DNA of 64,000 nt from Mycobacterium sp. (GCA_018882965.1 VEQY01000002.1:43194-107193); one strand, 5' to 3'. Positions 41,895 through 54,929 are shown, numbered from the stretch's first letter. Made by a program: numbers and translations. The notes: generated from the letters alone by a model not told the origin.

Positions 41895-41900
41895 AGTATC
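41895..41900 (-). promoter_or_regulatory. Candidate -10 element (GATACT) for the riboswitch-cbiM mRNA
   Basis: GATACT on the minus strand fits the relaxed (T/G)ANNNT pattern and would start transcription near 41888, a few bases before the closing stem of the riboswitch. Confidence 0.4.
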
Positions 41901-41969
41901 AGTCATCGTCCGGTGCGGCGGGGCAATCGCGGCCCGCGTCGGCCCCCCGGGGGCCGCGGCCCGGCCAGG

Positions 41970-41975
41970 TAAGCT
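41970..41975 (+). promoter_or_regulatory. Candidate -10 element (TAAGCT) for efp
   Basis: TAAGCT fits TANNNT and lies 75 bases before the efp GTG. The gap between cbiM and efp (41567-42049) holds this, the riboswitch, the hairpin and the cbiM promoter; no gene is seen in it. Confidence 0.4.
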
Positions 41976-42049
41976 CCGCCACGTGGCCGCGGGAGCATCC
42001 GTGGACTACACCCGTGGAACATCCGTCCGATGAAGGAGACCGACCCGCC

Positions 42050-42613
42050 GTGGCAACGACTGCCGACTTCAAGAACGGCCTCGTGCTGAACATCGACGGC
42101 CAGCTGTGGACGATCATCGAGTTCCAGCATGTCAAGCCCGGCAAAGGGCCGGCCTTCGTGCGCACCAAACTCAAGAATGTGCTGTCCGGCAAGGTGGTCG
42201 ACAAGACCTACAACGCCGGCGTCAAGGTGGAGACCGCCACGGTGGATCGGCGCGACGCGACCTACCTCTACCGCGACGGCAGCGACTTCGTGTTCATGGA
42301 CAGCGAGGACTACGAACAGCACCCGCTGCCCACGTCGCTGGTCGGCGACGCCGCCAACTTCCTGCTCGAGGGCATGCCCGTACAGATCGCCTTCAACGAG
42401 GGCAGCCCGCTCTACCTGGAACTGCCGGTGACCGTCGAACTCGAGGTCACCCACACCGAGCCCGGACTCCAGGGCGACCGGTCCAACGCCGGCACCAAGC
42501 CGGCCACCCTGGAGACCGGTGCGGAGATCCAGGTGCCGCTGTTCATCAACACCGGCGACAAACTGAAAGTGGATTCGCGCGACGGCAGTTACCTGGGCCG
42601 AGTGAATGCCTGA
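42050..42613 (+). CDS. efp: Translation elongation factor P
   Basis: EF-P, 187 residues, binds ribosomes stalled at polyproline and helps peptide bond formation. The three OB-like domains are present, starting [20 protein letters not shown], with the functional loop [14 protein letters not shown] placing Lys32 at the tip. [20 protein letters not shown] and [18 protein letters not shown] are typical of domain III. GTG 42050 is chosen because AAGGAG lies 11 bases upstream and the length matches the family. The Pro-rich SecD insert and AroK tail in this window are possible clients. nusB follows nine bases later. Confidence 0.97.
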   Translation: MATTADFKNGLVLNIDGQLWTIIEFQHVKPGKGPAFVRTKLKNVLSGKVVDKTYNAGVKVETATVDRRDATYLYRDGSDFVFMDSEDYEQHPLPTSLVGDAANFLLEGMPVQIAFNEGSPLYLELPVTVELEVTHTEPGLQGDRSNAGTKPATLETGAEIQVPLFINTGDKLKVDSRDGSYLGRVNA

Positions 42614-42622
42614 GTCCTGACC

Positions 42623-43102
42623 GTGGCCGGCCGCAAGCCCGACCGGGGCAGGCATCAGGCTCGCAAGCGTGCGGTCGGTCTGCTCTTCGAAGCCGAGGCA
42701 CGGGGCCTGTCCGCGGCCGAGGTCGCCGAGTCGCGGGCCGCGCTGGCCGGGTCCGACGACGAGGTCTCACCGCTCAACGCCTACACGGTGACCATCGCGC
42801 AGGGGGTCACCGCGAACGCCGCGCACGTCGATGAGTTGATCTCGTCTCACCTTCAGGGCTGGACGCTGGAACGGCTGCCCGCCGTCGACCGCGCGATCCT
42901 GCGGGTCGCGGTGTGGGAGTTGCTCTACGCCCCCGACGTGCCCGAGGCCGTCGCGGTCGATGAGGCGGTCGAACTGGCCAAGGAACTGTCCACCGACGAG
43001 TCACCGGGTTTCGTCAACGGCGTGCTCGGCCAGGTGATGCTGGTGACACCCCAGATCAGAGCGGCGGCCGACATCGTCCACGGCCGGCTGCAGGCCGACT
43101 AG
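42623..43102 (+). CDS. nusB: Transcription antitermination protein NusB
   Basis: NusB, 159 residues, an all-helical RNA-binding factor that joins NusE (S10) at boxA in rRNA leaders. Visible are [19 protein letters not shown] near the N-terminus, [20 protein letters not shown] in the middle, and [18 protein letters not shown] followed by [11 protein letters not shown] near the end. It starts with GTG nine bases after efp, so the two are probably co-transcribed. Its TAG stop overlaps the stop codon of the convergent hydrolase gene. Confidence 0.96.
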   Translation: MAGRKPDRGRHQARKRAVGLLFEAEARGLSAAEVAESRAALAGSDDEVSPLNAYTVTIAQGVTANAAHVDELISSHLQGWTLERLPAVDRAILRVAVWELLYAPDVPEAVAVDEAVELAKELSTDESPGFVNGVLGQVMLVTPQIRAAADIVHGRLQAD

Positions 43103-44304
43103 CTGAGGCCCAGCGCCTCATAGGTGCGCCGGACGAACCGCGGCTGGACAGCCTGCAGTCGGGCGAAGGAGGTGTTGCCCCCGACGGCGGCGGCCATCGT
43201 GGTCAGGTCCGGGAAGTTCTGGATCAGGTAGATCAGGATCAGATCATTGGCCGGGTCGGCCTGCCACCAGGTTCCGTAGGCGCCCGGCCAGCTGAACGTT
43301 CCCGGCCCGCCGGGCCCGAACAGGCGCGCCGATTTCGCCGGGTCGGTCACCAGCGACAGGTTCAGGCCGAAGCTGCGACCCACCCAGAACGGGGTGCCCA
43401 GGAAGGGCTGGAGCTTCTGCTCATCGGTGAGGCGGTCGGTGCGCATCGCCCGCACCGACTCTTCGGAGAGCACCCGCACGCCGTCGACGCTGCCGCCGGA
43501 CAGCAGCATCCGGATGAAGCGCAGGTAGTCATCGGCGGTGGAGACCAGCCCCGCGCCGCCCTGACAGAACCGGGGCTCCCGAACGGGAACCGGACCCAGC
43601 ACGTCGCGCTGCAGGCCGGACTGTTCGTCGATCCGGTACATCATCGCCCCCCGCGCCCGCTTCTCGGGGGCCACGAAGAAACCGGTGTCGGTCATCCCGA
43701 GCGGCCCGAGCACCTGCTCCTCGAGCACGGCGTGCAGCGGTTTGCCCTCGATGCGTGACAGGACGATGCCCAGCACCTCGGTGCCGTGGCTGTAGGTCAC
43801 CCGCTCGCCGGGCTGGTGGAGCAACGGCAGCGCGGCGACCTCGGCGAGCCAGTGGTCCTGGTCCTGGCGCAGCGAGATGTCGGCGTAGGCGCGGCTGATC
43901 GGACCGCTCACCGAGAACATGTAGGCCAGCCCGCTGCGGTGGGTCATCAGGTCTTCGACGGTGATGGGTCGCTGTGCGGCGACGGTGTCCGCCAGCGGTC
44001 CGGCGGGTGTGGTCAGCACCCGCACGTCGGCCAGCTCCGGTAGCCACCGGCTGACAGGATCGTCGAGGTCGAGCTTGCCCTGCTCGGACAGTGCCATCGC
44101 GGCGGCGACCGTGACCGGCTTGGTCATCGAGGCGACCCGGAAGATGGTGTCCCGCTGCATCGGCAGGTCGGCCTCGATGTCGCGTCGGCCGATTTCGTTG
44201 ACCTGCAACACTTTCCCGCGGTGCCACACCAGGGTCACCGCGCCGGCGACCAGTCCGGACTCCACCGCGTCGCGGATAGCGGACTGGTTGTCGGCAAGAC
44301 TCAC
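43099..44304 (-). CDS. Serine hydrolase, class C beta-lactamase/esterase family
   Basis: A 401-residue SxxK hydrolase. The nucleophile motif is SMTK in [20 protein letters not shown] near residues 56-75; the second tyrosine is likely in [32 protein letters not shown] and [20 protein letters not shown] are typical of the EstB/class C family. There is no signal peptide. The substrate is unknown. It is distinct in sequence from the hydrolase at 7506. Its stop overlaps the nusB stop by four bases, tail to tail. Confidence 0.88.
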   Translation of the reverse strand: MSLADNQSAIRDAVESGLVAGAVTLVWHRGKVLQVNEIGRRDIEADLPMQRDTIFRVASMTKPVTVAAAMALSEQGKLDLDDPVSRWLPELADVRVLTTPAGPLADTVAAQRPITVEDLMTHRSGLAYMFSVSGPISRAYADISLRQDQDHWLAEVAALPLLHQPGERVTYSHGTEVLGIVLSRIEGKPLHAVLEEQVLGPLGMTDTGFFVAPEKRARGAMMYRIDEQSGLQRDVLGPVPVREPRFCQGGAGLVSTADDYLRFIRMLLSGGSVDGVRVLSEESVRAMRTDRLTDEQKLQPFLGTPFWVGRSFGLNLSLVTDPAKSARLFGPGGPGTFSWPGAYGTWWQADPANDLILIYLIQNFPDLTTMAAAVGGNTSFARLQAVQPRFVRRTYEALGLS

Positions 44305-44342
44305 CGCGCGAGTCTACCCAGCCCGGCTCGGTGGGCGGGTGC

Positions 44343-44348
44343 TAGGCT
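44343..44348 (+). promoter_or_regulatory. Candidate -10 element (TAGGCT) for the pyr operon
   Basis: TAGGCT fits TANNNT; transcription from about 44355 would give a 58-base leader containing the PyrR-type hairpin. Confidence 0.55.
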
Positions 44349-44363
44349 TCCCTGCGATCGACA

Positions 44364-44398
44364 TCCTTTAACGATCCGTCCCGCGAGGCGGAGAAGGA
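44364..44398 (+). promoter_or_regulatory. PyrR-type leader hairpin that sequesters the pyrR ribosome binding site
   Basis: TCCTT (44364-44368) can pair with AAGGA (44394-44398), the start of the AAGGAGG ribosome binding site. Inside, CCG (44376-44378) pairs with CGG (44389-44391) around TCCCGCGAGG, a loop resembling the PyrR-binding sequence. PyrR-dependent translational repression of this kind is described for M. smegmatis. PyrR bound with UMP would hold the site closed. Confidence 0.7.
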
Positions 44399-44412
44399 GG
44401 TCAGTTCGGATC

Positions 44413-44985
44413 ATGGGCGCCGCACAGGGCTCCGACGGCCGGGAACTGATGTCGGCTGCGGACGTCGGCCGAACCATCTCCCGCATCGCTCACCAGATCA
44501 TCGAGAAGACAGCCCTGGACGCCGTCGACGGCGCTCCGCGGGTGGTGCTGCTGGGAATCCCGACCCGTGGTGTTGACCTCGCCGCCCGGTTGGCGGCCCG
44601 GATCCAGGACTTCTCCTCGGTCGCGGTGGAGCATGGCGCGCTGGACATCACGCTGTACCGGGACGATCTGAACTTCAAACCGCCGCGGCCGTTGGAGGTC
44701 ACCTCGATCCCGACCGGCGGAGTCGATGACGCCCTGGTCATCCTGGTCGACGACGTGCTCTTCCACGGCCGCTCGGTGCGCTCGGCCCTGGATGCCTTGC
44801 GCGACATCGGCCGGCCCCGAACCGTCCAGCTGGCGGTGCTGGTCGACCGTGGCCACCGTGAGCTGCCGATCCGCGCCGACTACGTCGGGAAGAACGTACC
44901 GACCTCGCTGACCGAAACCGTGAACGTGCTGCTGGTCGAGCACGACGGCCGCGACGCGGTGACCATCGACGGGGGAGGGCGATGA
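44413..44985 (+). CDS. pyrR: Bifunctional pyr operon regulator/uracil phosphoribosyltransferase PyrR
   Basis: PyrR, 190 residues, binds pyr mRNA in response to UMP and also has weak uracil phosphoribosyltransferase activity. The PRPP loop is [20 protein letters not shown] near residues 108-127; [19 protein letters not shown] and [20 protein letters not shown] are family stretches. ATG 44413 has AAGGAGG 12 bases upstream, inside the leader hairpin. It heads the operon and overlaps pyrB by four bases. Length matches M. tuberculosis PyrR. Confidence 0.96.
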   Translation: MGAAQGSDGRELMSAADVGRTISRIAHQIIEKTALDAVDGAPRVVLLGIPTRGVDLAARLAARIQDFSSVAVEHGALDITLYRDDLNFKPPRPLEVTSIPTGGVDDALVILVDDVLFHGRSVRSALDALRDIGRPRTVQLAVLVDRGHRELPIRADYVGKNVPTSLTETVNVLLVEHDGRDAVTIDGGGR

Positions 44986-45941
44986 ACGCCAGGCACCTGC
45001 TCTCGGCTGCCGACCTGACCCGGGACGCGGCGACGGCGATCCTTGACGACGCCGACCGGTTCCGCCAGGCACTGCTCGGGCGCGACGTCAAGAAGCTGCC
45101 CACTCTGCGGGGACGAACCATCATCACGATGTTCTACGAGAACTCCACCCGGACCAGGGTCTCCTTCGAGGTCGCCGGGAAGTGGATGAGCGCCGATGTC
45201 ATCAACGTCAGTTCCTCGGGTTCCTCGGTGGCCAAGGGTGAATCACTGCGCGACACCGCACTGACCCTGCGCGCCGCCGGAGCGGACGCCCTGATCATCC
45301 GCCACCCCGCGTCGGGTGCCGCCCAACAGCTCGCCGAGTGGACGGCCACCGCCGAGGAACCCGGGGGGCCCAGTGTGGTCAACGCCGGTGACGGAACCCA
45401 CGAGCATCCCACCCAGGCGCTGCTTGACGCGCTCACGCTGCGCCAGCGTCTCGGCGGCATCGAGGGCCGCCGAGTGGTCATCGTCGGTGACGTGCTGCAC
45501 AGCCGGGTGGCGCGGTCCAACGTCGTGCTGCTCAACACCCTGGGGGCGGAGGTGGTGCTGGTCGCCCCGCCGACCCTGCTGCCGGTCGGGGTGGCCGACT
45601 GGGGCGGTGCGGCGATCTCCCACGACCTCGACGCCGAGCTGCCCGCGGCGGACGCCGTGCTGATGCTGCGGGTTCAGGCCGAACGGATGAACGGTGGTTT
45701 CTTCCCCTCGACCCGCGAGTACTCCGCGCTGTACGGGCTGTCCGACCAGCGCCAGGCGATGCTGCCCGAGCGGGCGGCCGTATTGCACCCCGGTCCGATG
45801 GTGCGCGGTATGGAAATCGCTTTCGCGGTGGCGGATTCGCCGCAGTCGGCGGTGCTGCAACAGGTGTCCAACGGCGTTCACGTGCGCATGGCGGTGCTCT
45901 TCCACCTCCTGGTCGGCACCGACGAGGCGGTGAGTGTATGA
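44982..45941 (+). CDS. pyrB: Aspartate carbamoyltransferase catalytic subunit
   Basis: ATCase, 319 residues, joins carbamoyl phosphate and aspartate. Carbamoyl phosphate binding is seen in [40 protein letters not shown] is the second signature, and [20 protein letters not shown] the aspartate-side loop. No regulatory subunit pyrI is present, as usual in this group. It overlaps pyrR at the start and pyrC at the end by four bases each. Confidence 0.97.
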   Translation: MNARHLLSAADLTRDAATAILDDADRFRQALLGRDVKKLPTLRGRTIITMFYENSTRTRVSFEVAGKWMSADVINVSSSGSSVAKGESLRDTALTLRAAGADALIIRHPASGAAQQLAEWTATAEEPGGPSVVNAGDGTHEHPTQALLDALTLRQRLGGIEGRRVVIVGDVLHSRVARSNVVLLNTLGAEVVLVAPPTLLPVGVADWGGAAISHDLDAELPAADAVLMLRVQAERMNGGFFPSTREYSALYGLSDQRQAMLPERAAVLHPGPMVRGMEIAFAVADSPQSAVLQQVSNGVHVRMAVLFHLLVGTDEAVSV

Positions 45942-47242
45942 GCGTGGTCATCAGAGGTGTCCGCCGCTACGGCGAGGGCGACCCGACGGACGTGCTGGTG
46001 GCGGACGGGCAGATCGCCGCGATCGGCCCCGGCCTGCCGGTACCCGGCGATACCGACGTGATCGACGCGGCCGGGCAGGTGCTGCTGCCCGGGCTGGTCG
46101 ACCTGCACACCCACTTGCGCGAGCCGGGCCGGGAATACGCCGAGGACATCGAGACCGGCTCGGCCGCCGCCGCGCTCGGTGGTTACACCGCGGTCTTCGC
46201 GATGGCCAACACCGACCCCCCGGCCGACACCCCGGTGGTCACCGACCACGTCTGGCGGCGCGGCCAGCAGGTCGGGCTGGTCGACGTGCACCCGGTCGGG
46301 GCGGTGACGGTGGGTCTGGCGGGGCGGCAACTCGCCGAGATGGGCCTGATGGCCGCGGGTGTGGCACAGGTGCGGATGTTCTCCGATGACGGGGTGTGCG
46401 TGGCCGACCCACTGGTGATGCGCCGCGCCCTGGAGTACGCCGGCGGACTGGGTGTGCTGGTGGCCCAGCACGCCGAGGAACCCCGGCTCACCGAGGGAGC
46501 GGTGGCCCACGAGGGACCGACCGCGGCGCGACTCGGGCTGGCGGGCTGGCCGCGCGCCGCCGAGGAGTCGATCGTCGCCCGCGACGCGCTGCTGGCACGT
46601 GACACCGGGGCCCGGGTCCACATCTGCCACGCCTCCACCGCCGGCACGGTCGGGATTCTCCGGTGGGCCCGGGCGCAGGGCATCGCGATCACTGCCGAGG
46701 TCACCCCGCACCACCTCATGCTCGACGACAGCAGGCTGGAGACCTACGACGGCGTCAACCGGGTCAATCCGCCGCTGCGGGAGGCCAGTGACGTGCAGGC
46801 CTTGCGGAGCGCGCTGGCCGACGGCGTGATCGATTGTGTGGCAACCGATCACGCCCCGCACGCTGCGCAGGAGAAGTGCTGCGAGTTCGCCGCCGCGCGC
46901 CCGGGCATGCTGGGCTTGCAGACCGCGCTGTCGGTGGTGGTGGCCACTATGGTCATGCCCGGTCTGCTGGACTGGCGCGGCCTGGCCAGGGTGATGAGCG
47001 AGAACCCGGCCCGCATCGTCGGCCTCGACGACCAGGGCCGTCCGCTGGAGGTTGGAGAGCCCGCCAATCTGGTCGTGGTGGATCCCGCGACCAGCTGGAC
47101 GGTGGAGGGTTCCGCGCTGGCCAGCCGGTCGGCCAACACGCCCTTCGAGTCGATGGAGCTGCCGGCGACCGTCACCGCGACCCTGCTGCGGGGGCGCATC
47201 ACCGCGCGCGAGGGAGCGGTCGTGCGGACGGGCGGCCGATGA
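45938..47242 (+). CDS. pyrC: Dihydroorotase (class I)
   Basis: Dihydroorotase, 434 residues, closes carbamoyl aspartate to dihydroorotate. Metal ligands are in [20 protein letters not shown], the class [10 protein letters not shown] with Asp instead of a carboxylated Lys, and the final [36 protein letters not shown] is also typical. Class I enzymes often work in complex with ATCase, and here pyrB and pyrC overlap by ATGA. The downstream membrane-protein gene starts inside its stop. Confidence 0.96.
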   Translation: MSVVIRGVRRYGEGDPTDVLVADGQIAAIGPGLPVPGDTDVIDAAGQVLLPGLVDLHTHLREPGREYAEDIETGSAAAALGGYTAVFAMANTDPPADTPVVTDHVWRRGQQVGLVDVHPVGAVTVGLAGRQLAEMGLMAAGVAQVRMFSDDGVCVADPLVMRRALEYAGGLGVLVAQHAEEPRLTEGAVAHEGPTAARLGLAGWPRAAEESIVARDALLARDTGARVHICHASTAGTVGILRWARAQGIAITAEVTPHHLMLDDSRLETYDGVNRVNPPLREASDVQALRSALADGVIDCVATDHAPHAAQEKCCEFAAARPGMLGLQTALSVVVATMVMPGLLDWRGLARVMSENPARIVGLDDQGRPLEVGEPANLVVVDPATSWTVEGSALASRSANTPFESMELPATVTATLLRGRITAREGAVVRTGGR

Positions 47243-47754
47243 ACACCGCGACAGCCATCTCGACCTACGTCTTCGGGATCGTCGTCGTCGTGCTGATCGG
47301 GCTGGTCATCCGTCGGATGCTGCGCGGGTGGGAGGGCCGCGCGCGCCGGCAGGCCGAGCTCATCGGCCCGCTGCCGCCACTGCCGGACCGGCTCAGTTCG
47401 GCCGTTGCCGGCCCGACCCGCGGCCTCTATGTGGGCAGCACCCTGGCCCCGAACTGGTTGGAGCGCGTCGCGGTGGGTGATCTCGGTTACCGGTCCAAGG
47501 CCGTGCTCACCCGCTACCCGGAGGGCATCCTCGTCGATCGGCTGGGCACCAGCCCGATCTGGATTCCGCACGCGTCGGTCACCGCGGTGCGCTCCGAGCG
47601 CGGCCTGGCCGGCAAGGTGATTCCCGGCGGTGCGGGCGGCATTCTGGTGATCCGGTGGCGGCTGCCCTCGGGCACCGAGATCGACAGCGGATTCCGCGGT
47701 GATCCCCCGCGGGACTACAGCCAGTGGACCCGGCAGACAGGAGATCCGCAGTGA
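47239..47754 (+). CDS. Membrane protein of the pyr operon, Rv1382-like
   Basis: A 171-residue protein with one N-terminal membrane helix ([20 protein letters not shown]) and a soluble, probably cytoplasmic, domain of about 140 residues ([55 protein letters not shown]). The domain looks like a small beta-rich PH-like fold, but this is a guess. It overlaps both pyrC and carA by four bases, so it is firmly in the operon, as Rv1382 is in M. tuberculosis. No role in pyrimidine synthesis is known. Confidence 0.85.
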   Translation: MNTATAISTYVFGIVVVVLIGLVIRRMLRGWEGRARRQAELIGPLPPLPDRLSSAVAGPTRGLYVGSTLAPNWLERVAVGDLGYRSKAVLTRYPEGILVDRLGTSPIWIPHASVTAVRSERGLAGKVIPGGAGGILVIRWRLPSGTEIDSGFRGDPPRDYSQWTRQTGDPQ

Positions 47755-48881
47755 ACCGGCAGGCCGCAGCCCTGGTCCTCGAGGACGGTCGCGTCTATCG
47801 CGGCACCGCCTTCGGCGCGGTCGGGCAGACACTGGGCGAGGCGGTGTTCTCCACCGGGATGTCCGGCTATCAGGAGACCCTGACCGATCCCAGCTACCAC
47901 CGCCAGATCGTGGTGGCGACCGCTCCCCAGATCGGCAACACGGGCTGGAACCGGGAGGACGGCGAGAGCCGGGGTGAGCGGATCTGGGTGGCCGGCTACG
48001 TGGTGCGCGACCCGTCCCCGCGGGCGTCGAACTGGCGGGCCACCGGCACCCTGGAGGACGAACTGCGGCGGCAGGACGTGGTGGGAATCGCCGGGGTGGA
48101 CACCCGAGCGATCGTTCGCCACCTGCGCACCCAGGGCTCGATGCGGGCCGGGGTCTTCTCCGGAGACGCCTTGGCCGGCGCCGCCGAGTTGATCGACCGG
48201 GTGCGTGATCAGCCGCAGATGCTGGGCGCCGATCTGTGCGGTGAGGTCAGCACTGCCCAACGCTACGTCGTGGAACCCTCGGGCCCACAGCGGTTCACCG
48301 TCGCCGCGCTGGATCTGGGGATCAAGACCAACACGCCGCGTAACTTTGCGTTGCGCGGCATCCGCAGCCACATCCTGCCGTCGACGGCGACCTTCGAAGA
48401 GATCAGCGACCTCGCACCGGACGGGGTGTTCCTGTCCAACGGACCCGGTGACCCCGCCACCGCCGATCGCGTCGTGGCGGTCACCCGGGAGGTCCTCGGT
48501 GCGGGGATCCCGCTGTTCGGCATCTGCTTCGGCAACCAGATCCTCGGCCGCGCACTGGGCCGATCTACCTACAAGATGGTGTTCGGGCACCGGGGTATCA
48601 ACATTCCGGTGATCGACCATGCCACCGGCCGGGTGGCGGTCACCGCACAAAACCACGGCTTCGCGCTGGAGGGTGACGCGGGGGAGCGATTCGACACCGA
48701 CTTCGGGCCGGCGGTCGTCAGCCACACCTGCGCCAACGACGGTGTGGTTGAAGGCGTCAAACTCGTTGATGGACGGGCGTTCTCGGTGCAGTACCACCCG
48801 GAGGCCGCGGCGGGCCCGCACGACGCCAACTACCTGTTCGACCAGTTCGTCGAGATGATGGAAAGGACGGCAACGTCGTGA
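47751..48881 (+). CDS. carA: Carbamoyl phosphate synthase small (glutaminase) subunit
   Basis: CarA, 376 residues, hydrolyses glutamine and passes ammonia to CarB. The N-terminal domain starts [20 protein letters not shown] with [18 protein letters not shown]; the class I glutaminase has the nucleophile Cys in [16 protein letters not shown] and the His-Glu pair in [23 protein letters not shown] 47751 overlaps the previous stop. Length equals M. tuberculosis CarA. Its stop overlaps the start of a 24-codon ORF. Confidence 0.97.
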   Translation: MNRQAAALVLEDGRVYRGTAFGAVGQTLGEAVFSTGMSGYQETLTDPSYHRQIVVATAPQIGNTGWNREDGESRGERIWVAGYVVRDPSPRASNWRATGTLEDELRRQDVVGIAGVDTRAIVRHLRTQGSMRAGVFSGDALAGAAELIDRVRDQPQMLGADLCGEVSTAQRYVVEPSGPQRFTVAALDLGIKTNTPRNFALRGIRSHILPSTATFEEISDLAPDGVFLSNGPGDPATADRVVAVTREVLGAGIPLFGICFGNQILGRALGRSTYKMVFGHRGINIPVIDHATGRVAVTAQNHGFALEGDAGERFDTDFGPAVVSHTCANDGVVEGVKLVDGRAFSVQYHPEAAAGPHDANYLFDQFVEMMERTATS

Positions 48882-48951
48882 GTGTGCGGATTTACGCGCT
48901 GAAACAGCGTGTCGCGTGTGAAATCGCACAGTCGCCGGGGGAGGACCGCTA

Positions 48952-48952
<1 letters not shown>
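48878..48952 (+). CDS. Putative 24-residue small ORF between carA and carB
   Basis: GTG 48878 overlaps the carA stop (GTGA) and the TAG stop shares a base with the carB GTG (TAGTG), so this frame exactly bridges the two genes. The predicted peptide is [20 protein letters not shown] followed by GEDR. AAAGGA at 48862-48867 could serve as a ribosome binding site, and its last codons contain the GGGGGAGG site of carB. No homology is recognised. It may be a coupling or leader peptide, or chance. Confidence 0.4.
48883..48930 (+). repeat. Nested inverted repeats in the carA-carB junction
   Basis: An inner stem ACGCGCTG (48894-48901) and CAGCGTGT (48905-48912) pairs over eight positions with one G-U and an AAA loop. 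An outer pair TGTGCGGATTT (48883-48893) and AAATCGCACA (48921-48930) matches except for one bulged G. RNA folding here would sit just before the carB ribosome binding site. Confidence 0.55.
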
Positions 48953-52317
<3,365 letters not shown>

Positions 52318-52336
52318 GGCGGACCGGGTGGACGGG

Positions 52337-53155
52337 ATGCCGGGCTTCGGCGCCCGGCTGGCACTGGCGATCGCCGAGCGCGGCCCGCTCTGCGTCGGCA
52401 TCGATCCGCACCCCGAGCTGCTGCGGTCCTGGGACCTGCCGCTGAATGCCGAGGGCTTAGACCGGTTCTGCGACATCTGTGTCGGGGCTTTCGCCGGGCT
52501 CGCCGTGGTCAAGCCTCAGGTCGCGTTCTTCGAGGCTTATGGCTCACCGGGTTTCGCCGTGCTCGAGAGGGTCACCGCGGCGCTGCGCTCGGCAGGCGTG
52601 CTGGTGCTCGCCGACGCCAAACGCGGCGACATCGGTTCGACGATGTCGGCCTATGCCCAGGCTTGGGTAGGCGGGGGGCCGCTGGCCGCCGATGCCGTGA
52701 CCGCATCTCCCTATCTCGGCTTCGGCTCGCTCGCTCCGCTGCTGGAGGTCGCGGCGCGGCACGCGCGCGGGGTGTTCGTGTTGGCGGCGACGTCGAACCC
52801 CGAGGGCGCGGGGATCCAGAACGCCGACGCCGGCGGGCGCACGGTGGCGCAGTCGATCGTCGACGACGTGGCGGCGCTCAATCTCGCGGCGCTGCCGCAA
52901 CCGGGATCAGTGGGTGTCGTCGTCGGCGCGACGCTGCCGCGGGTGCCCGACCTGTCCGCCCTCGGCGGTCCGGTCCTGGTGCCCGGCGTCGGTGCGCAGG
53001 GCGGCCGCGTGGAGGCGCTGGGGAGTCTCGGCGGAGCCCGGGCAGGCCAGCTGCTGCCGGTGGTGGCGCGCGACATCCTGCGGGCCGGACCGCAGGTGCC
53101 CGCGCTGCGGTCGGCCGCTGAGCGATTCCGCGACGCGGTGGCGTATCTGGCCTGA
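52337..53155 (+). CDS. pyrF: Orotidine 5'-phosphate decarboxylase
   Basis: PyrF, 272 residues, of the larger mycobacterial/myxococcal-type OMP decarboxylase. [18 protein letters not shown] is the N-terminal phosphate-side motif, and [20 protein letters not shown] carries the catalytic Asp-Lys-Asp array. [20 protein letters not shown] is the closing phosphate-binding loop. ATG 52337 aligns with the M. tuberculosis start (M-x-GFG); in-frame GTGs at 52310 and 52328 are alternatives, the former overlapping carB. It is the last gene of the operon. Confidence 0.95.
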   Translation: MPGFGARLALAIAERGPLCVGIDPHPELLRSWDLPLNAEGLDRFCDICVGAFAGLAVVKPQVAFFEAYGSPGFAVLERVTAALRSAGVLVLADAKRGDIGSTMSAYAQAWVGGGPLAADAVTASPYLGFGSLAPLLEVAARHARGVFVLAATSNPEGAGIQNADAGGRTVAQSIVDDVAALNLAALPQPGSVGVVVGATLPRVPDLSALGGPVLVPGVGAQGGRVEALGSLGGARAGQLLPVVARDILRAGPQVPALRSAAERFRDAVAYLA

Positions 53156-53434
53156 TCCGGGACCCGACCAGGACCGGTGGCCACCGGGCCGCGACACGCG
53201 CGACACGCCGTGACGTGCGGAATCGGGGTGAAATCGGCCCTGCCGCCGGGTGAGCCGGCCCTGTGATTTCGGCCCCACCCCGCCTGGCGGGGCTAAAGGG
53301 GCTGTTCAGAGGGCGTTTCCGGCCGTAACGGCCCGGCTGCGGCTGTGGCGTGGGCCGGGCCTCGCCGGGTCCGTCGACCTGCAAGTTCGGCCTCGCTGAC
53401 CGGCGCGTTTTCGCCGCAGGCGCGGGGGTGGGGT
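53156..53434. other. Gene-free interval between pyrF and mihF
   Basis: No convincing gene is seen in this part of the 399-base gap before mihF. It contains a perfect GC inverted repeat, CCCCGCC/GGCGGGG at 53278-53292, that could act as a pyrF terminator though it lacks a T tract. GAAATC (53230-53235) and GATTTC (53265-53270) also form inverted arms. In M. tuberculosis a PE/PPE pair lies in this place; none is present here. Confidence 0.5.
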
Positions 53435-53440
53435 TAGATT
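53435..53440 (+). promoter_or_regulatory. Candidate -10 element (TAGATT) for mihF
   Basis: TAGATT fits TANNNT. Transcription from about 53447 would give a leader of roughly 108 bases before the mihF GTG. Confidence 0.45.
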
Positions 53441-53508
53441 GCGTCCGATGGCGTGGGTACGGTCATCGTCGCTGGCTGGAGATTCCGGCCCAGACACGAC
53501 ACAAGTAG

Positions 53509-53530
53509 ATACATCAACGAATACATCAAC
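53509..53530 (+). repeat. Tandem 10-base direct repeat in the mihF leader
   Basis: ATACATCAAC occurs at 53509-53518 and again at 53521-53530, separated by GA. The stretch is much more AT-rich than its surroundings and lies in the untranslated leader, 25 bases before the mihF start. Confidence 0.6.
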
Positions 53531-53554
53531 AGTGCTGATGAGACGGAGGAACTC

Positions 53555-53872
53555 GTGGCCCTTCCCCAGTTGACCGACGAACAGCGTGCAGCCGCCCTTG
53601 AGAAGGCGGCCGCTGCGCGTCGAGCGCGTGCTGAGCTGAAGGATCGGCTCAAGCGCGGTGGCACCAATCTCAAGCAGGTGCTCAAGGACGCTGAGACCGA
53701 CGAGGTCCTCGGCAAGATGAAGGTCTCCGCTCTGCTGGAGGCTCTGCCCAAGGTGGGCAAGGTCAAGGCGCAGGAGATCATGACCGAGCTGGAGATCGCG
53801 CCGACCCGTCGTCTGCGCGGGCTCGGCGATCGGCAGCGTAAGGCCCTGCTGGAGAAGTTCGACTTCGCCTAG
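53555..53872 (+). CDS. mihF: Mycobacterial integration host factor mIHF
   Basis: mIHF, 105 residues, an essential nucleoid-associated protein of actinobacteria with a helix-two-turn-helix that binds DNA without sequence preference; it is needed for mycobacteriophage L5 integration. Visible are [40 protein letters not shown] and the helix-hairpin-like [23 protein letters not shown] 53555 follows GGAGGA four bases upstream and gives the M. smegmatis protein length; longer in-frame starts have no support. Confidence 0.97.
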   Translation: MALPQLTDEQRAAALEKAAAARRARAELKDRLKRGGTNLKQVLKDAETDEVLGKMKVSALLEALPKVGKVKAQEIMTELEIAPTRRLRGLGDRQRKALLEKFDFA

Positions 53873-53891
53873 CCCGGCCCGGCCTGGCGTC

Positions 53892-54575
53892 ATGGCCGGA
53901 CCGACCGACCCCGGCGGTGGACCGGACAGCAGCGGAGGTGTTCCTTCGCAGGGCGCGCGGCGTGGCCGCGTGCTGGTGCTGTCCGGCCCGTCGGCGGTGG
54001 GGAAGTCGACAGTCGTCCGCCTCTTGCGGGAGCGACTGCCCGACCTGCACTTCAGCGTCTCTGCGACGACCCGGGCCCCGCGCCCGGGAGAGGTCGACGG
54101 CGTCGACTACTCCTTCGTCTCTCCCGAGCAGTTCCAGCGTCTCGTCGACAGCGGTGAGCTGTTGGAGTGGGCGGAGATCCACGGTGGCTTGCACCGGTCG
54201 GGGACGCCGTCAGGTCCGGTCCTGCAGGCGGCCGCGGCCGGCCGACCGGTGCTGATCGAAGTCGATCTGGCCGGCGCCCGGGCGGTGAAGAGGATGCTCC
54301 CCGACGCCGTGACGGTCTTTCTGGCCCCGCCCGACTGGGACGCGCTGCAGCGACGCCTGGCCGAGCGGGGGACCGAGACCCCTGAGCTGATGGCTCGGCG
54401 GCTGGCCACCGCGGAGGCGGAGTTGGCCGCGCGTGACGAGTTCGACGTCGTGGTGGTCAACAGCCGATTGGAATCTGCCTGCGCGGAATTGGTATCGTTG
54501 CTGGTGGGAAACGCGCCGAAACCGGGCGCGAGCGGTCGGGGAGAGATCGCGAAACGACCCGCGACACCCACCTGA
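53892..54575 (+). CDS. gmk: Guanylate kinase
   Basis: Gmk, 227 residues, phosphorylates GMP to GDP. The P-loop is [19 protein letters not shown] near residues 27-45; [20 protein letters not shown] binds GMP, and [19 protein letters not shown] is also conserved. It has a Gly/Ser-rich N-terminal extension of about 20 residues and a short variable C-terminal tail. It lies 19 bases after mihF; the order mihF-gmk-rpoZ-coaBC-metK is the usual actinobacterial one. Confidence 0.96.
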   Translation: MAGPTDPGGGPDSSGGVPSQGARRGRVLVLSGPSAVGKSTVVRLLRERLPDLHFSVSATTRAPRPGEVDGVDYSFVSPEQFQRLVDSGELLEWAEIHGGLHRSGTPSGPVLQAAAAGRPVLIEVDLAGARAVKRMLPDAVTVFLAPPDWDALQRRLAERGTETPELMARRLATAEAELAARDEFDVVVVNSRLESACAELVSLLVGNAPKPGASGRGEIAKRPATPT

Positions 54576-54605
54576 CAACCCACGAGCCCCCAGGAGAAGG
54601 TCCAC

Positions 54606-54905
54606 GTGACAACGAACTCGGATCACTACGATCCGGCCCCGGGCGCGGCCACCGCGTACGACACCCCGCTGGGGATCACCAACCCGCCCATCGACGAGTT
54701 GCTGGACCGCGTCTCGAGTAAGTACGCGCTGGTGATCTACGCGGCCAAACGCGCCCGCCAGATCAACGACTACTACAACCAGCTCGGCGACGGCATCCTG
54801 GAGTACATCGGCCCGCTGGTGGAGCCCGGGTTGCAGGAGAAGCCGCTGTCGATCGCGCTGCGAGAGATCCACGGCGACAAACTCGAACACACCGAAGGCG
54901 AGTAA
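54606..54905 (+). CDS. rpoZ: RNA polymerase omega subunit
   Basis: Omega, 99 residues, helps fold and hold the beta' subunit of RNA polymerase. The conserved core is [20 protein letters not shown] followed by [20 protein letters not shown]. The GTG start follows AGGAGAAGG. It is shorter than the M. tuberculosis protein (110 residues), with the difference in the N-terminal extension. It lies downstream of gmk, as in most bacteria. Confidence 0.96.
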   Translation: MTTNSDHYDPAPGAATAYDTPLGITNPPIDELLDRVSSKYALVIYAAKRARQINDYYNQLGDGILEYIGPLVEPGLQEKPLSIALREIHGDKLEHTEGE

Positions 54906-54929
54906 CCGCGGCCAGCGCGGGTTGCGCCC

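Noticed and set aside
41378..42049. An upstream extension of the efp frame by 224 codons
   Set aside because: It runs through the cobalamin riboswitch and the cbiM promoter and encodes nothing EF-P-like; the GTG at 42050 gives the family length.
53453..53554. A longer mIHF start
   Set aside because: The strong GGAGGA site and the M. smegmatis protein length support GTG 53555; the upstream codons include the AT-rich direct repeat.
53156..53554. PE/PPE genes expected from M. tuberculosis between pyrF and mihF
   Set aside because: No frame here starts with PE- or PPE-like residues and none is long enough.
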